The notes: generated from the sequence alone by a model not told the origin. A DNA stretch of 64,000 bases from Bacillota bacterium (GCA_023409835.1 JAEYQV010000096.1:4913-68912), one strand, 5' to 3'. Positions 17,714 to 25,945 are shown, counted from the stretch's first letter. Numbers and translations are program-made.

Positions 17714-17757
17714 ATAACTCCTTTCCTTTATATTTTTACCAAAAGGAAAGGAGTTAT
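17714..17757 (-). promoter_or_regulatory. SD-sequestering hairpin in the carboxypeptidase leader
   Basis: On the minus strand a perfect 16-nt inverted repeat with a 12-nt loop ends four bases before the ATG at 17709. The 3' arm contains the whole Shine-Dalgarno AAGGAG. The 5' arm carries the complementary CTCCTT. In RNA this would hide the ribosome binding site. It could be a thermosensor, a target for a helicase or protein, or a repair of poor expression; no ligand-binding domain is visible. Confidence 0.8.
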
Positions 17758-17830
17758 GTTTAAAAAAAAACCTCATGATTTTCTTAATAATTTCTTACGT
17801 CTTATAATCAGCGGGCTTCGAATTGATTCG

Positions 17831-17879
17831 AAAAAATGCTGCAAAGAAAACTGTCTATAATAGTTTGGTCTTTGCAGCA
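17831..17879 (-). terminator. Terminator of the DUF1292 gene
   Basis: On the minus strand an 11-bp stem (TGCTGCAAAGA with TCTTTGCAGCA), with a further inner pairing of AAACT and AGTTT, is followed by six T residues. It lies about 60 bp after the DUF1292 stop. Confidence 0.85.
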
Positions 17880-17938
17880 CTCACATTTCTTGTTTATAGG
17901 TTTTTCACTTAAGGGAGGTACCCGGTGATATTAGGGGC

Positions 17939-18301
17939 TTACTCCTCTTCATCCTCATCTACATCGTCATATTCTTCATCGAACATCTCATCATATTCCT
18001 GTGAATCAAGAATCTCCTCAAATGCGTCTGCAACTGCTTCGAATTCCTCATCATCATCAATGTTCAGAAGCTGGGGATCGCCGTCGTCCTCCTGAATGTA
18101 ACGGTAAAGGAATACGTTATCGTCCTCTTCCTCACCTTCCTCAGGCTGAAGTGCGATATAATCCTTACCATCGACAGAGAAGATATCCAAAACAATACAA
18201 TTTAACTCTGTGCCGTCATCTAATGATAATGTAATGGAATCATGCTCAAATTCATGATCATGTCCGCAGCCGCAGCTTCCGCTGTGATTGTGATCGCTCA
18301 T
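17939..18301 (-). CDS. DUF1292 family acidic protein
   Basis: A 120-residue protein of the DUF1292 (YrzB-like) family, found in nearly all Firmicutes and of unknown function. The N-terminus is rich in His, Cys and Gly (SGSCGCGHDHEFEHD). The core has the family's beta-rich pattern (FSVDGKDYIALQP, then VFLYRY). The C-terminal third is almost entirely Asp and Glu. The His/Cys start could bind metal, but that is speculation. The ribosome binding site on the minus strand is GAGGTAG. Its upstream region is shared with the divergent gene at 18518. Confidence 0.88.
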   Translation of the reverse strand: MSDHNHSGSCGCGHDHEFEHDSITLSLDDGTELNCIVLDIFSVDGKDYIALQPEEGEEEDDNVFLYRYIQEDDGDPQLLNIDDDEEFEAVADAFEEILDSQEYDEMFDEEYDDVDEDEEE

Positions 18302-18426
18302 AATACTACCTCGCTTTTATTTATTAAATACCTCCAGAAAATACATAGAGGAATATAACTAGAATGTATCAGATTGAGGAAAAAAATGCAAGCATAAAAA
18401 CATAAATAAAAAATTTGTTAAAAATA

Positions 18427-18454
18427 TTGACTTTATATATAAATGGAATAAAAT
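18427..18454 (+). promoter_or_regulatory. Promoter for the repeat-rich gene
   Basis: TTGACT (18427-18432) and TAAAAT (18449-18454) are separated by 16 bp in a very AT-rich stretch, 63 bp before the start codon. Confidence 0.55.
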
Positions 18455-18517
18455 AATACATGATAACTCAGAAACATTGCATATTCTGTACGATTATTGC
18501 ACAGAGAGGGGTATATT

Positions 18518-19300
18518 GTGGTGGCTACTACCATTGCAAATGAGAGCAGAGCAAAGGATAATTGCCAGGGATATTCATCGGGTAATCATGTGACCGGAGA
18601 GAATTATTTCAAACCCGGTGAGAAGACAGTTAGGACGAATAATAATAACTACAAGCCGAGAGAAGCTGGTTATAGGCCAAACGAAAACAATTACAAGCCG
18701 AGAGAAGCTAATTATAGGCCAAACGAAAATAACTGCAAGCCGAGAGAAGCTAATTATAGGCCAAGCGAAGCCAATTACAAGCCGAGAGAAACCAGTCATA
18801 GGCAGGGTGAAAATTACGGTACAACCGGATATAGCGGTTATAAACCAAGAGAGAATAATTTCAGAGCAGGAGACAACAGCAATATTAAACCCAGGGAGAA
18901 TAGCTCTCGCCCCGGCGATAACAGCGTAAAGTCGCGGGATAATTTCTTTAAAAACGGTGATAATAATTACAAGTACAAAGAAGGTAACCATAAGCAGAGT
19001 CCGGCACCTTACCAGCGAGGCAGCTTTAAGGACAAGGATGATGAAGAGGATAATCGGGTAATAAGAAGCCACAAAGCTACCGATACTAAGCCAAAGAGCC
19101 AGCTAGATCAGCAGATAGAGAAGCTTGAGACAATCAAACGGTTGGAACGTGAGAAAAAAGCGCTTCAGAAAAAGCTTCGGGATGAGGAAGCTGAGAAACA
19201 GAAACGACCGGTAAGTAAGCAGAGAAGAAGCTCAAAGTCTGATTGGACGAAGGATTATGTCTATGGACTGATTGATGAGGATGACTACATTGAGTATTAA
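18518..19300 (+). CDS. Asn/Arg/Lys-rich tandem-repeat protein, unknown function
   Basis: A 260-residue protein I do not recognise. Residues about 40-160 are imperfect tandem repeats built on NYKPRE and YRPNEN, about 14 residues per full unit, decaying toward the C-terminal side. A charged coiled-coil-like segment follows (about 190-235), then a conserved-looking tail (DWTKDYVYGLIDEDDYIEY, 19 residues). No signal peptide or membrane helix is present, so it is likely cytoplasmic or spore-associated. The repeats are basic and polar, which would suit nucleic acid or polyanion binding. I chose GTG 18518 because GAGAGGGG lies six bases upstream; a TTG at 18497 has no such site. Confidence 0.7.
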   Translation: MVATTIANESRAKDNCQGYSSGNHVTGENYFKPGEKTVRTNNNNYKPREAGYRPNENNYKPREANYRPNENNCKPREANYRPSEANYKPRETSHRQGENYGTTGYSGYKPRENNFRAGDNSNIKPRENSSRPGDNSVKSRDNFFKNGDNNYKYKEGNHKQSPAPYQRGSFKDKDDEEDNRVIRSHKATDTKPKSQLDQQIEKLETIKRLEREKKALQKKLRDEEAEKQKRPVSKQRRSSKSDWTKDYVYGLIDEDDYIEY

Positions 19301-19311
19301 AGCCAAACAGC

Positions 19312-19340
19312 TTGGCAGTCCTGTCGTGGTATGATATAAT
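19312..19340 (+). promoter_or_regulatory. Near-consensus promoter just before a terminator
   Basis: TTGGCA (19312-19317) and TATAAT (19335-19340) lie 17 bp apart. Transcription would begin near 19347 and meet a terminator hairpin at once (19352-19391). Confidence 0.7.
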
Positions 19341-19351
19341 AAGTAAAGCTT

Positions 19352-19391
19352 AAGCATCTGAAATGATTATATTAATTTTAGATGCTTTTTT
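19352..19391 (+). terminator. Terminator or attenuator upstream of the helicase-nuclease gene
   Basis: AAGCATCT pairs with AGATGCTT, with further A/T pairing inside, followed by six T residues. It ends the transcript of the repeat-rich gene and also any RNA started at the promoter 19312-19340. Confidence 0.75.
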
Positions 19392-19430
19392 ATTCATAAT
19401 AAAAGTATCTGTAAAGCTGACGCTTTCCTA

Positions 19431-19502
19431 TAGGACAATTGAATCGAGTGATCGTTTCATCCCATTTAGGACAAGTGTAACGGGAGATCGTTTCATCTTG
19501 TA
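19431..19502. repeat. 36-bp direct repeat, two copies
   Basis: Two adjacent 36-bp units (19431-19466 and 19467-19502) share the blocks TAGGACAA and GATCGTTTCATC. They lie in the 5' leader of the gene at 19556. A putative frame through them is only a product of the repeat. Confidence 0.65.
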
Positions 19503-19555
19503 TATAGATGCATCTTATAACTATTCACACATTGTGATTCAAACGGAGGGACAGG

Positions 19556-21973
19556 ATGGCTGAGAACTATCCCAACATCAGAATATCGGTGAGAAACCTG
19601 GTGGAATTCATTCTCCGTTCCGGGGATCTTGATAATACCAGAAACAGGAACGAGTTGGATGCCATGCAGGCCGGAGGCAGATTACATCGTAAGCTGCAGA
19701 AGCAGATGGGGGCGGAATATACGGCTGAGGTGCCGCTAAGTCTTACGGTTCCCATCTTAAGAGAGGGTGTCTCCTTTGACCTGACCATTGAGGGGAGAGC
19801 GGACGGTGTTATTGTAAATAACAGTATCCGGGAGGACTTCTCCGTTCTTGTGTTCGAGGAAGAGGAATTTAATCCCCCGGAAATCATCATTGATGAGATC
19901 AAAGGGGTATATCTGGAGCTGTCCCATCTTACAGAGCCCATCGGGGTACACCGGGCTCAGGCGATGTGCTATGCCTATATCTATGCAGTGAAATACGGTC
20001 ATTCAAGAATCGGGATTCGTTTGACCTACTGCAATCTTGAGACGGAGAGCCTGAAATATTTTGATGAGACGCTGAGTCTGCAGGAGCTAACGGAATGGTT
20101 TCAGCATCTGACGGATGAATACGCCAAATGGGCGGTATGGCAGATCAAATGGACCGAAAAACGGAATACAGCTATAAAAGCCATGGAATTTCCCTTTCTG
20201 TACAGGGAGGGACAGAAGGAGCTGGTGACCGGAGTCTATAAAACTATTCTGCGGAAGAAGAAGCTGTTCATTGAAGCACCCACCGGAGTCGGTAAGACGA
20301 TATCGACAGTGTTTCCCTCTGTCAAAGCCATGGGAGAAGGAATTACAGAGAAGATCTTCTACCTTACGGCGAAGACAATCACCCGAACCGTTGCGGAGGA
20401 TACCTTCCGGATTTTGAAGGATAACGGACTGCCGCTGAAGGTGGTTACGATTACTGCCAAGGAAAAGGTCTGTATTCTGGATAAACCCGACTGTAATCCG
20501 GGTTCCTGCGAACGTGCCAAGGGCTATTTTGACCGAGTCAATGATGCAGTCCATGATCTGTTGACCCATGAAAATGATATTACCAGAGAGCTGATTGAAA
20601 ATTATGCGGGGAAGCATTGTGTCTGTCCTTTTGAGATGTGTCTGGATGTAACGCTCTGGTCCGATGCAATTATCTGCGACTATAATTATGTGTTTGATCC
20701 GAATGTCTATCTCCGACGCTTCTTCTCGGACAACCGGCAAGGCGATTATGTATTTCTGATTGATGAAGCACATAATCTGGTTGAACGGGCCAGGGAGATG
20801 TATAGCGGAACCCTATATAAAGACAGCTTCCTTGAGGTTAAGAGGATTGTTAAGGATAAGAATGCCAAACTGGCGAAGCAGCTGGAGCTCTGTAATAAAG
20901 ACCTTTTAAGGCTGAAGCAGGATTGTGATGAGTTTGAGGTAATTGAGAATATCGACGGCTTCTGTATGCATCTGATGGGCCTGATGGCGGAGCTGGAGCT
21001 GTTCCTACAGGAGGGCTTCCTGGCAGAGGGCCGAGATGAGGTTGTAGCTCTGTATCTGGATATCCGCCATTTCTTAAGTATTTATGAGATTCATGATGAT
21101 AACTATACCATATATACTGACTATGAGGAGGGGGACCGTTTCCGGGTGAAGCTGCAGTGCATGGACCCGTCCAGGAATCTGATCACATGTCTGGAGAGGG
21201 GAAGAAGCGCAGTCATGTTCTCTGCGACGCTGCTTCCAATACAGTATTATATGGAACAGCTGGGGGGAAGAAAGGACGATTATGCAGTGTATGCACCCTC
21301 CACCTTTCTCCCGGAGAACCGCCTGATTATGATTGGGGCAGATGTCAGTACGAAGTATAACCGAAGAAATGAAAAGGAATATAGGAAAATTCTAAAATAT
21401 ATCAAGGAGTTTACCGGTGTAAGGACCGGTAATTATATGGTATTCTTTCCTTCCTACCAGATGCTTCAGGTAATCGCGGAGATGGCGGGGGATGAACTGG
21501 AAGGACTTGTGGTGCAGACGAATAGTATGACGGAAGCAGAGAAGGAGACATTTCTTGAGGAATTTGTCGATAATCCTACAACCAGCAGGATAGGCTTCTG
21601 TGTTATGGGTGGTATCTTCAGTGAGGGAATCGATCTTAAGAATAACCGCCTGATCGGAGCAGTCATCGTTGGCACAGGGCTTCCGATGGTATGTAATGAG
21701 AGGGAGTTGTTCCGGGGGTATTTTGACCAGAGGAACGGGAAGGGCTTTGATTATTCCTATCTGTATCAGGGCATGAATAAGGTCCTGCAGTCGGCTGGAA
21801 GAGTTATCCGGACGAAAGAGGACCGTGGAGCAATCCTGCTGCTGGATGAAAGATTCACTCAGCCTCAGTACTATAATTTATTTCCTAAGGAATGGTTTCC
21901 TTTCCTTACGGTTAACAACTACACCGTAAAGGAAGCCCTGGAGGAATTCTGGAGGAAGGCTTCTGTAGATTAA
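19556..21973 (+). CDS. PD-(D/E)XK nuclease fused to a DinG/Rad3-type DNA helicase
   Basis: An 805-residue fusion. The N-terminal part (about 1-200) looks like a PD-(D/E)XK nuclease: GRADG near residue 82, DEIK at 113-116 and a Q-containing helix (HRAQAMCYAY). The rest is an XPD/DinG superfamily 2 helicase with Walker A APTGVGKT (241-248), DEAH (403-406) and a C-terminal QSAGRVIR motif VI. Six cysteines between 306 and 362 (306, 313, 318, 355, 357, 362) supply the expected Fe-S cluster ligands. It probably unwinds DNA 5'-3' and cleaves it, acting in DNA repair or removal of damaged or foreign structures. Its end overlaps the convergent VanZ gene by 4 bp. Confidence 0.9.
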   Translation: MAENYPNIRISVRNLVEFILRSGDLDNTRNRNELDAMQAGGRLHRKLQKQMGAEYTAEVPLSLTVPILREGVSFDLTIEGRADGVIVNNSIREDFSVLVFEEEEFNPPEIIIDEIKGVYLELSHLTEPIGVHRAQAMCYAYIYAVKYGHSRIGIRLTYCNLETESLKYFDETLSLQELTEWFQHLTDEYAKWAVWQIKWTEKRNTAIKAMEFPFLYREGQKELVTGVYKTILRKKKLFIEAPTGVGKTISTVFPSVKAMGEGITEKIFYLTAKTITRTVAEDTFRILKDNGLPLKVVTITAKEKVCILDKPDCNPGSCERAKGYFDRVNDAVHDLLTHENDITRELIENYAGKHCVCPFEMCLDVTLWSDAIICDYNYVFDPNVYLRRFFSDNRQGDYVFLIDEAHNLVERAREMYSGTLYKDSFLEVKRIVKDKNAKLAKQLELCNKDLLRLKQDCDEFEVIENIDGFCMHLMGLMAELELFLQEGFLAEGRDEVVALYLDIRHFLSIYEIHDDNYTIYTDYEEGDRFRVKLQCMDPSRNLITCLERGRSAVMFSATLLPIQYYMEQLGGRKDDYAVYAPSTFLPENRLIMIGADVSTKYNRRNEKEYRKILKYIKEFTGVRTGNYMVFFPSYQMLQVIAEMAGDELEGLVVQTNSMTEAEKETFLEEFVDNPTTSRIGFCVMGGIFSEGIDLKNNRLIGAVIVGTGLPMVCNERELFRGYFDQRNGKGFDYSYLYQGMNKVLQSAGRVIRTKEDRGAILLLDERFTQPQYYNLFPKEWFPFLTVNNYTVKEALEEFWRKASVD

Positions 21974-22851
21974 AAATGCAGAGAGCTCTTGGAATACCTG
22001 AAATCAGAATCCTTCGGAAGAAAGGTCTTGCCGGAGATGGTACGGAAGATCACATTATTCAGGTGGAACCATAAAGCACCGAGCAGGCCTCCCAGGAAAG
22101 CATATGTAACATCATCAATATCACATCGGGTCGGGTATAAGAAGAATTGTAGCGTCTCCAGGATTACCGGGAACAGCAGTAGCGCCAGGAATCGAACGAA
22201 TCTGGGGCGTCTACGCAGCAGCAAGGTGCTGAAATACCCATAAGGGAGGAATAAGAGAATGCGGCTTGCCAGGTAAGTAAAGATATCGCTGAGCGGAAGC
22301 ATGTGTTTCATATAATCTTCTATTTGTGTTGCAATTGACCAGAACGGTGTCCGGTTAAAATTCTCGGCAGCAACCCGGTACATCCAGGGGAAGGCAGCTT
22401 CTGCAAAGGAAGCATACAGGAGGATTCCCAGATAGATGATATTAAACAGGATACCGCTGTTACGAAAGAAGGCTTTAAAGTCATCTATCTTATTTCCATA
22501 TTCAATCATATTCCGGATATAGCAATGAAGAGTAGGAACAAACCAATTGATTGCTATAATCCCTAACAGGACATCCGTATAAGGTAAGAAATAATAATCA
22601 TTTCCGAAATAGGTCAGGATGGTTATTATAACGGAGATAAACATGATCAGTAAAGAAAAGATAAAACAGGATTCATAGGAAAGAGATTGCTCCAGAAGGA
22701 AATGGGAGCAAACGATGGTAGCCAGACAGGCAATTCCAAGAATCACATAAGAGGATGAAAATAAGTAATAGGCTGCAAATTGTACCAGGATCGTAAATAT
22801 ACTTAAAAATACAATTAATGCGGAGGTCTCGATATTGGAGCGTTTCTGCAT
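21970..22851 (-). CDS. VanZ-family membrane protein
   Basis: A 293-residue polytopic membrane protein with about seven to eight hydrophobic segments. The VanZ-like region is C-terminal: LFLPYGYFSTLLL, then ILETLQFF and the acidic DIDDVTYAFLGGLLGALW, which is the family's most conserved stretch. VanZ proteins are linked to teicoplanin resistance or to cell envelope functions; the chemistry is unknown. It lies 17 bp after the lipid-kinase gene on the same strand, so they form an operon. Its 3' end overlaps the convergent helicase gene. Confidence 0.85.
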   Translation of the reverse strand: MQKRSNIETSALIVFLSIFTILVQFAAYYLFSSSYVILGIACLATIVCSHFLLEQSLSYESCFIFSLLIMFISVIITILTYFGNDYYFLPYTDVLLGIIAINWFVPTLHCYIRNMIEYGNKIDDFKAFFRNSGILFNIIYLGILLYASFAEAAFPWMYRVAAENFNRTPFWSIATQIEDYMKHMLPLSDIFTYLASRILLFLPYGYFSTLLLRRRPRFVRFLALLLFPVILETLQFFLYPTRCDIDDVTYAFLGGLLGALWFHLNNVIFRTISGKTFLPKDSDFRYSKSSLHF

Positions 22852-22868
22852 CTTTGCACCTGCTTTCG

Positions 22869-23795
22869 CTATAGTATCATTCTAATCTGCCCCTGTATAC
22901 AACGGACGATTATATGGGAACTGAACGCGGGAGTTTCTCCATCCACATGGACAGCAGCCTCCCGGTTGGATATAATTTCTATGGTACTGCATTGAAAGGA
23001 ATCAATACCCTTAAAATTAACATGTTTACCAATTACTAAGGTTGGGAGCATCATTAATGCCCTGATATGGCTAAGTCCGTGGACCAGGCAGATACACAGC
23101 TTGCCATCCGTGGGATCGGCATCCGGAGCCATCTTGAGGCCGCCGCCTTCATATTTATGAATCATGTGGGACACCAGGAAAACTTTCTTGAAGGTGTCTT
23201 TTTTGATTCCATCCACAATTACGGTTGCATCCATCTGCTTGATCGTGAACAGCTGTTTTAATGCTATAATCAGGTAGACCAGCTTGCCTGCACCGAAGCG
23301 GTTAAACCTCTTCTTCATAGAGGAAGCCTGTACCTCTACACATACATTCGCATCATATCCAATACCGCTGGAGCAGCAGAATTTTCTTGCCTTTTCCTGC
23401 TTATCGCAAAAGGTCATGACCCCATAATCAAGATATTTGAATCTCGTGGGTTTTAATACGTTCTCCAGCGCCTTGATCGGGTCCTTTGGAATACCAAGGC
23501 TTCTGGCAAGATCATTGCTGGAGCCGGAGGGAATGTAACCAAGTAAAATCTGATCAAAGTCATCTATTCCGTTGATTACTTCATTAAGGGTGCCGTCCCC
23601 GCCTAGTACAACTATGTTCTTAATTCCGGAAAATCTGTCGCAAATCTGTTGGGCTAGCTCGGAGGCATGTCCCTCATGCTTTGTGAAATAGGCTGCATAT
23701 ATAATTTGTCGTGAATCCAGTTCGCTCTTAACAGACCACCAATAGCGAATTCCCTTGCCGGAACTGGATTTCGGATTAATAATAAAATGATACAT
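22869..23795 (-). CDS. Diacylglycerol kinase-like lipid kinase (YegS/BmrU family)
   Basis: A 308-residue DAGK-catalytic-domain protein. The nucleotide-binding motif GGDGTLNEVING is at about 65-76, and SGSSNDLARSLGIP at about 91-104 is the second conserved block. The first block is INPKSSSGKG at residues 6-15. Such enzymes phosphorylate diacylglycerol or related lipids at the cytoplasmic membrane face, often recycling lipid for phospholipid synthesis. The exact lipid is not readable from sequence. The gene is first in a minus-strand pair with the VanZ gene. Confidence 0.92.
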   Translation of the reverse strand: MYHFIINPKSSSGKGIRYWWSVKSELDSRQIIYAAYFTKHEGHASELAQQICDRFSGIKNIVVLGGDGTLNEVINGIDDFDQILLGYIPSGSSNDLARSLGIPKDPIKALENVLKPTRFKYLDYGVMTFCDKQEKARKFCCSSGIGYDANVCVEVQASSMKKRFNRFGAGKLVYLIIALKQLFTIKQMDATVIVDGIKKDTFKKVFLVSHMIHKYEGGGLKMAPDADPTDGKLCICLVHGLSHIRALMMLPTLVIGKHVNFKGIDSFQCSTIEIISNREAAVHVDGETPAFSSHIIVRCIQGQIRMIL

Positions 23796-23957
23796 TCTGT
23801 CTTCTCTCCCTTAGCCGCATTATCCAAATTACGGCTTTCCTATAGTTAAATATTATATTAATTTATTATTATTGTCAATCATTTGAAAAGGATAAATCCC
23901 TAATTCAACAAAATAATTAAATATTTGCATTTCGTTTATTCTCATACGGGAACAGGC

Positions 23958-23979
23958 ACAGAATTGTCCTCAGTTCATA
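23958..23979 (+). promoter_or_regulatory. Possible sporulation-sigma promoter of cotJ
   Basis: AC (23958-23959) lies 16 bp from CATA (23976-23979) followed by ATATA, about 65 bp before cotJA. This resembles SigK or SigE promoters loosely. No sigma-A promoter is evident here. Confidence 0.3.
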
Positions 23980-24044
23980 ATATATATAGAACAACAAAAT
24001 GCGTAAAATGTTGCTCGTGAAAACGTGAAAGGAGAGGCTGATAT

Positions 24045-24356
24045 ATGGATAGACGGATGTATCGCGGTAATATGGGAAATAACATGGGCTACAACAGAAA
24101 TGTTTCACCATATAGAGCTAATAATCCCGTTTGTGATTGTAATGATGTTATGGGCAAGTATGAGCCGGAAGACATCTGCGAAAGAAAAGCCGATTATTGT
24201 GAGGACGAATTTGATCCCAAACGTTTCCCGATCGGAATGTGCTATGTTCCATGGCAATGCTTCAGGAATATCTATGAGAATGAATTTGTTGCACTGGCAA
24301 AAGGAACGATCTTTAAGGAACTGGATCTAGACTGGTATGGAAGGGGTTGCAAATAA
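24045..24356 (+). CDS. cotJA: Spore coat-associated protein CotJA
   Basis: A 103-residue CotJA-type protein. The conserved part is the C-terminal half: GMCYVPWQ, then an aromatic-acidic stretch and LAKGTIFKELDLDW. The N-terminus is Asn/Met/Arg-rich, longer than in Bacillus. CotJA helps assemble CotJC into the spore coat. The stop (TAA) overlaps the cotJB start by one base, showing translational coupling. A start at 24045 is used; AGGAGAGGCTG lies upstream. Confidence 0.88.
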   Translation: MDRRMYRGNMGNNMGYNRNVSPYRANNPVCDCNDVMGKYEPEDICERKADYCEDEFDPKRFPIGMCYVPWQCFRNIYENEFVALAKGTIFKELDLDWYGRGCK

Positions 24357-24613
24357 TGGACGGAAATAATAGGGAAAAATTAATGGCCTGTATTACTGCG
24401 ACAAGCTTTGTACTAGATGACTTAAGACTTTTCCTGGATACCCATCCGACCGATCAGGCAGCTTTGGATTACTGGATGAAGGTTGAGAGAGTAAGAAACG
24501 AAGCCGTTGATGAATATACCAAGTGCTTTGGCCCGATTAATATGTATGATGTTAATGTGAAAAACAGGTGGACCTGGGTCGATGAGCCCTGGCCGTGGGA
24601 AGGTAGGTGCTAG
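24356..24613 (+). CDS. cotJB: Spore coat protein CotJB
   Basis: An 85-residue CotJB-type protein. Typical features are an N-terminal helix with LDDLRLFLDTHPTDQ, a middle EYTKCFGPIN segment and a Trp/Pro-rich end (WTWVDEPWPWEGRC). The start at 24356 overlaps the cotJA stop and has GGAAGGGG upstream. It is the middle gene of the classical cotJABC operon, made in the mother cell during sporulation. Confidence 0.9.
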   Translation: MDGNNREKLMACITATSFVLDDLRLFLDTHPTDQAALDYWMKVERVRNEAVDEYTKCFGPINMYDVNVKNRWTWVDEPWPWEGRC

Positions 24614-24616
24614 TGT

Positions 24617-25225
24617 ATGTGGAGTTATGAGAAAAGATTGCAACATCCAGTAAATATATCAGAATGTAATCCAAGACTGGCACAGGTTATCATGAGCCAA
24701 TACGGCGGTCCGGATGGAGAAATAGGTGCTTCCTTACGTTATTTATCACAACGTTATGCTATGCCTAATAAAAAAGTCTGCGCAGTGTTAACGGATATCG
24801 GGACAGAAGAGCTGGCGCATATGGAAATGGTAGGCTCTATCGTTCATCAGTTAACCCGTAAACTAACACCGCAGGAAATCATGGATGGTGGATTTGAACA
24901 ATACTATACTGATCATACCTTGGGCATATGGCCACAATCAGCAGGTGGGGTTCCATTTACCGCTATGTGCTTTGCAAGTAAGGGTGATCCGATTACTGAC
25001 CTGGTAGAGGATATGGCAGCAGAACAAAAGGCAAGAACAACCTATGACAATATACTCCGTCTGATTCATGACCAGGAGGTTTGTGATCCAATCAAATTCT
25101 TAAGGAAAAGAGAAATCGTTCACTTCCAAAGGTTCGGTGAAGCTCTCCGAATCATTCAGGATGAGCTTGACGCAAAGAACTTCTATGCAATTAACCCTGC
25201 ATTTCCTGCGGATTTATGCAAATAA
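24617..25225 (+). CDS. cotJC: Spore coat manganese catalase-like protein CotJC
   Basis: A 202-residue member of the manganese catalase (ferritin-like) family. The N-terminal NPRLAQVIMSQYGGPDGE region, the metal-ligand helices with Glu and His (TEELAHMEMVGS, and later VHFQRFGE) and the LTRKLTPQEIM stretch fit CotJC. It is expected to protect or crosslink the spore coat, possibly by peroxide chemistry; catalytic activity is inferred. The gene follows cotJB by three bases. A terminator follows at 25241. Confidence 0.93.
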   Translation: MWSYEKRLQHPVNISECNPRLAQVIMSQYGGPDGEIGASLRYLSQRYAMPNKKVCAVLTDIGTEELAHMEMVGSIVHQLTRKLTPQEIMDGGFEQYYTDHTLGIWPQSAGGVPFTAMCFASKGDPITDLVEDMAAEQKARTTYDNILRLIHDQEVCDPIKFLRKREIVHFQRFGEALRIIQDELDAKNFYAINPAFPADLCK

Positions 25226-25240
25226 CCATAAAATGGTGAT

Positions 25241-25276
25241 AGCCCCGAGGGACGTATTACGTTTTTTGGGGCTTTT
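25241..25276 (+). terminator. cotJ operon terminator
   Basis: AGCCCC pairs with GGGGCT around an inner ACGTATTACGT dyad, followed by TTTT, 15 bp after the cotJC stop. Confidence 0.8.
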
Positions 25277-25441
25277 AAATGACAAGAATAGAAACAAGCC
25301 ATAGCTGTTAACATACCTTTCGGTTTTTTTGAACAACAAAAGTTAAGTCTCCGGGTGGACGTATTATATCTTTTGAGGAGTACTATCCGTAAAATTAATA
25401 GAGCTTATAAAATAGGCTCAAAAAATAGGGACAACACCTGC

Positions 25442-25473
25442 TTGACAAATTATGTGTATTGACATAAATTTGT
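25442..25473 (+). promoter_or_regulatory. Promoter with overlapping operator-like dyad
   Basis: A perfect -35 TTGACA (25442-25447) has a weak -10 (TAAATT, 25465-25470) 17 bp away. A near-perfect inverted repeat, ACAAATTATGT (25445-25455) and ACATAAATTTGT (25462-25473), covers both boxes. This is the geometry of a repressor operator, for example a MarR-type site; no regulator gene is adjacent. The rest of the stretch from 25277 to 25441 shows nothing clear. Confidence 0.5.
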
Positions 25474-25521
25474 GGTGGAACCAAAATATAGGAGATGTAC
25501 TAAACCGAAAGGAGAATCGGA

Positions 25522-25866
25522 ATGCCATTTATCGGTACGAAAACTAATATTGAGATAACAAAAGAGAAGGAAGCCGCCATCAAACAGAAGCTGGGAAAGG
25601 CAATCGAGCTGGTGCCGGGTAAAAGTGAAGCCTGGTTGATGCTGGCCTTTGAGGATAAGGTATCGATGTATTTTAAAGGTCAGGGGGACAAGCCCGTGGC
25701 CTTCGTTGAGGTGAAGCTATTCGGGGTGGCGAATGCGGGAGTATATGATAAATTGACCGCAGCTATCACAAAGATATGGAGTGAGGAGCTTCATATTCCA
25801 GCTTCACAGATCTATGTGAAATATGAAGAGGTTAAAACCTGGGGATGGAACGGATCTAATTTTTGA
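25522..25866 (+). CDS. MIF/phenylpyruvate tautomerase-family protein
   Basis: A 114-residue member of the macrophage migration inhibitory factor family. The catalytic N-terminal proline exposed after Met removal (MPFIGTKT) is present, followed by the family core (GKSEAWLMLAFEDK, and SQIYVKYEEVKTWGWNGSNF at the end). Such proteins form trimers and tautomerise phenylpyruvate-like enol/keto substrates in vitro; the physiological substrate in bacteria is unknown. It is probably monocistronic from the promoter at 25442. The ribosome binding site AAAGGAG is well placed. Confidence 0.88.
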   Translation: MPFIGTKTNIEITKEKEAAIKQKLGKAIELVPGKSEAWLMLAFEDKVSMYFKGQGDKPVAFVEVKLFGVANAGVYDKLTAAITKIWSEELHIPASQIYVKYEEVKTWGWNGSNF

Positions 25867-25945
25867 GCAATCAATCAGCAAATAATAATATCAACACAGC
25901 AGAGGAGATTTCTTCAGATTGGACATAATCAAACAGTTCAGTATA

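Noticed and set aside
19363..19563. A 66-codon frame before the helicase-nuclease gene
   Set aside because: It starts inside a terminator hairpin and its repeated DRFI segments come from the 36-bp DNA repeat. It overlaps the start of the real gene.
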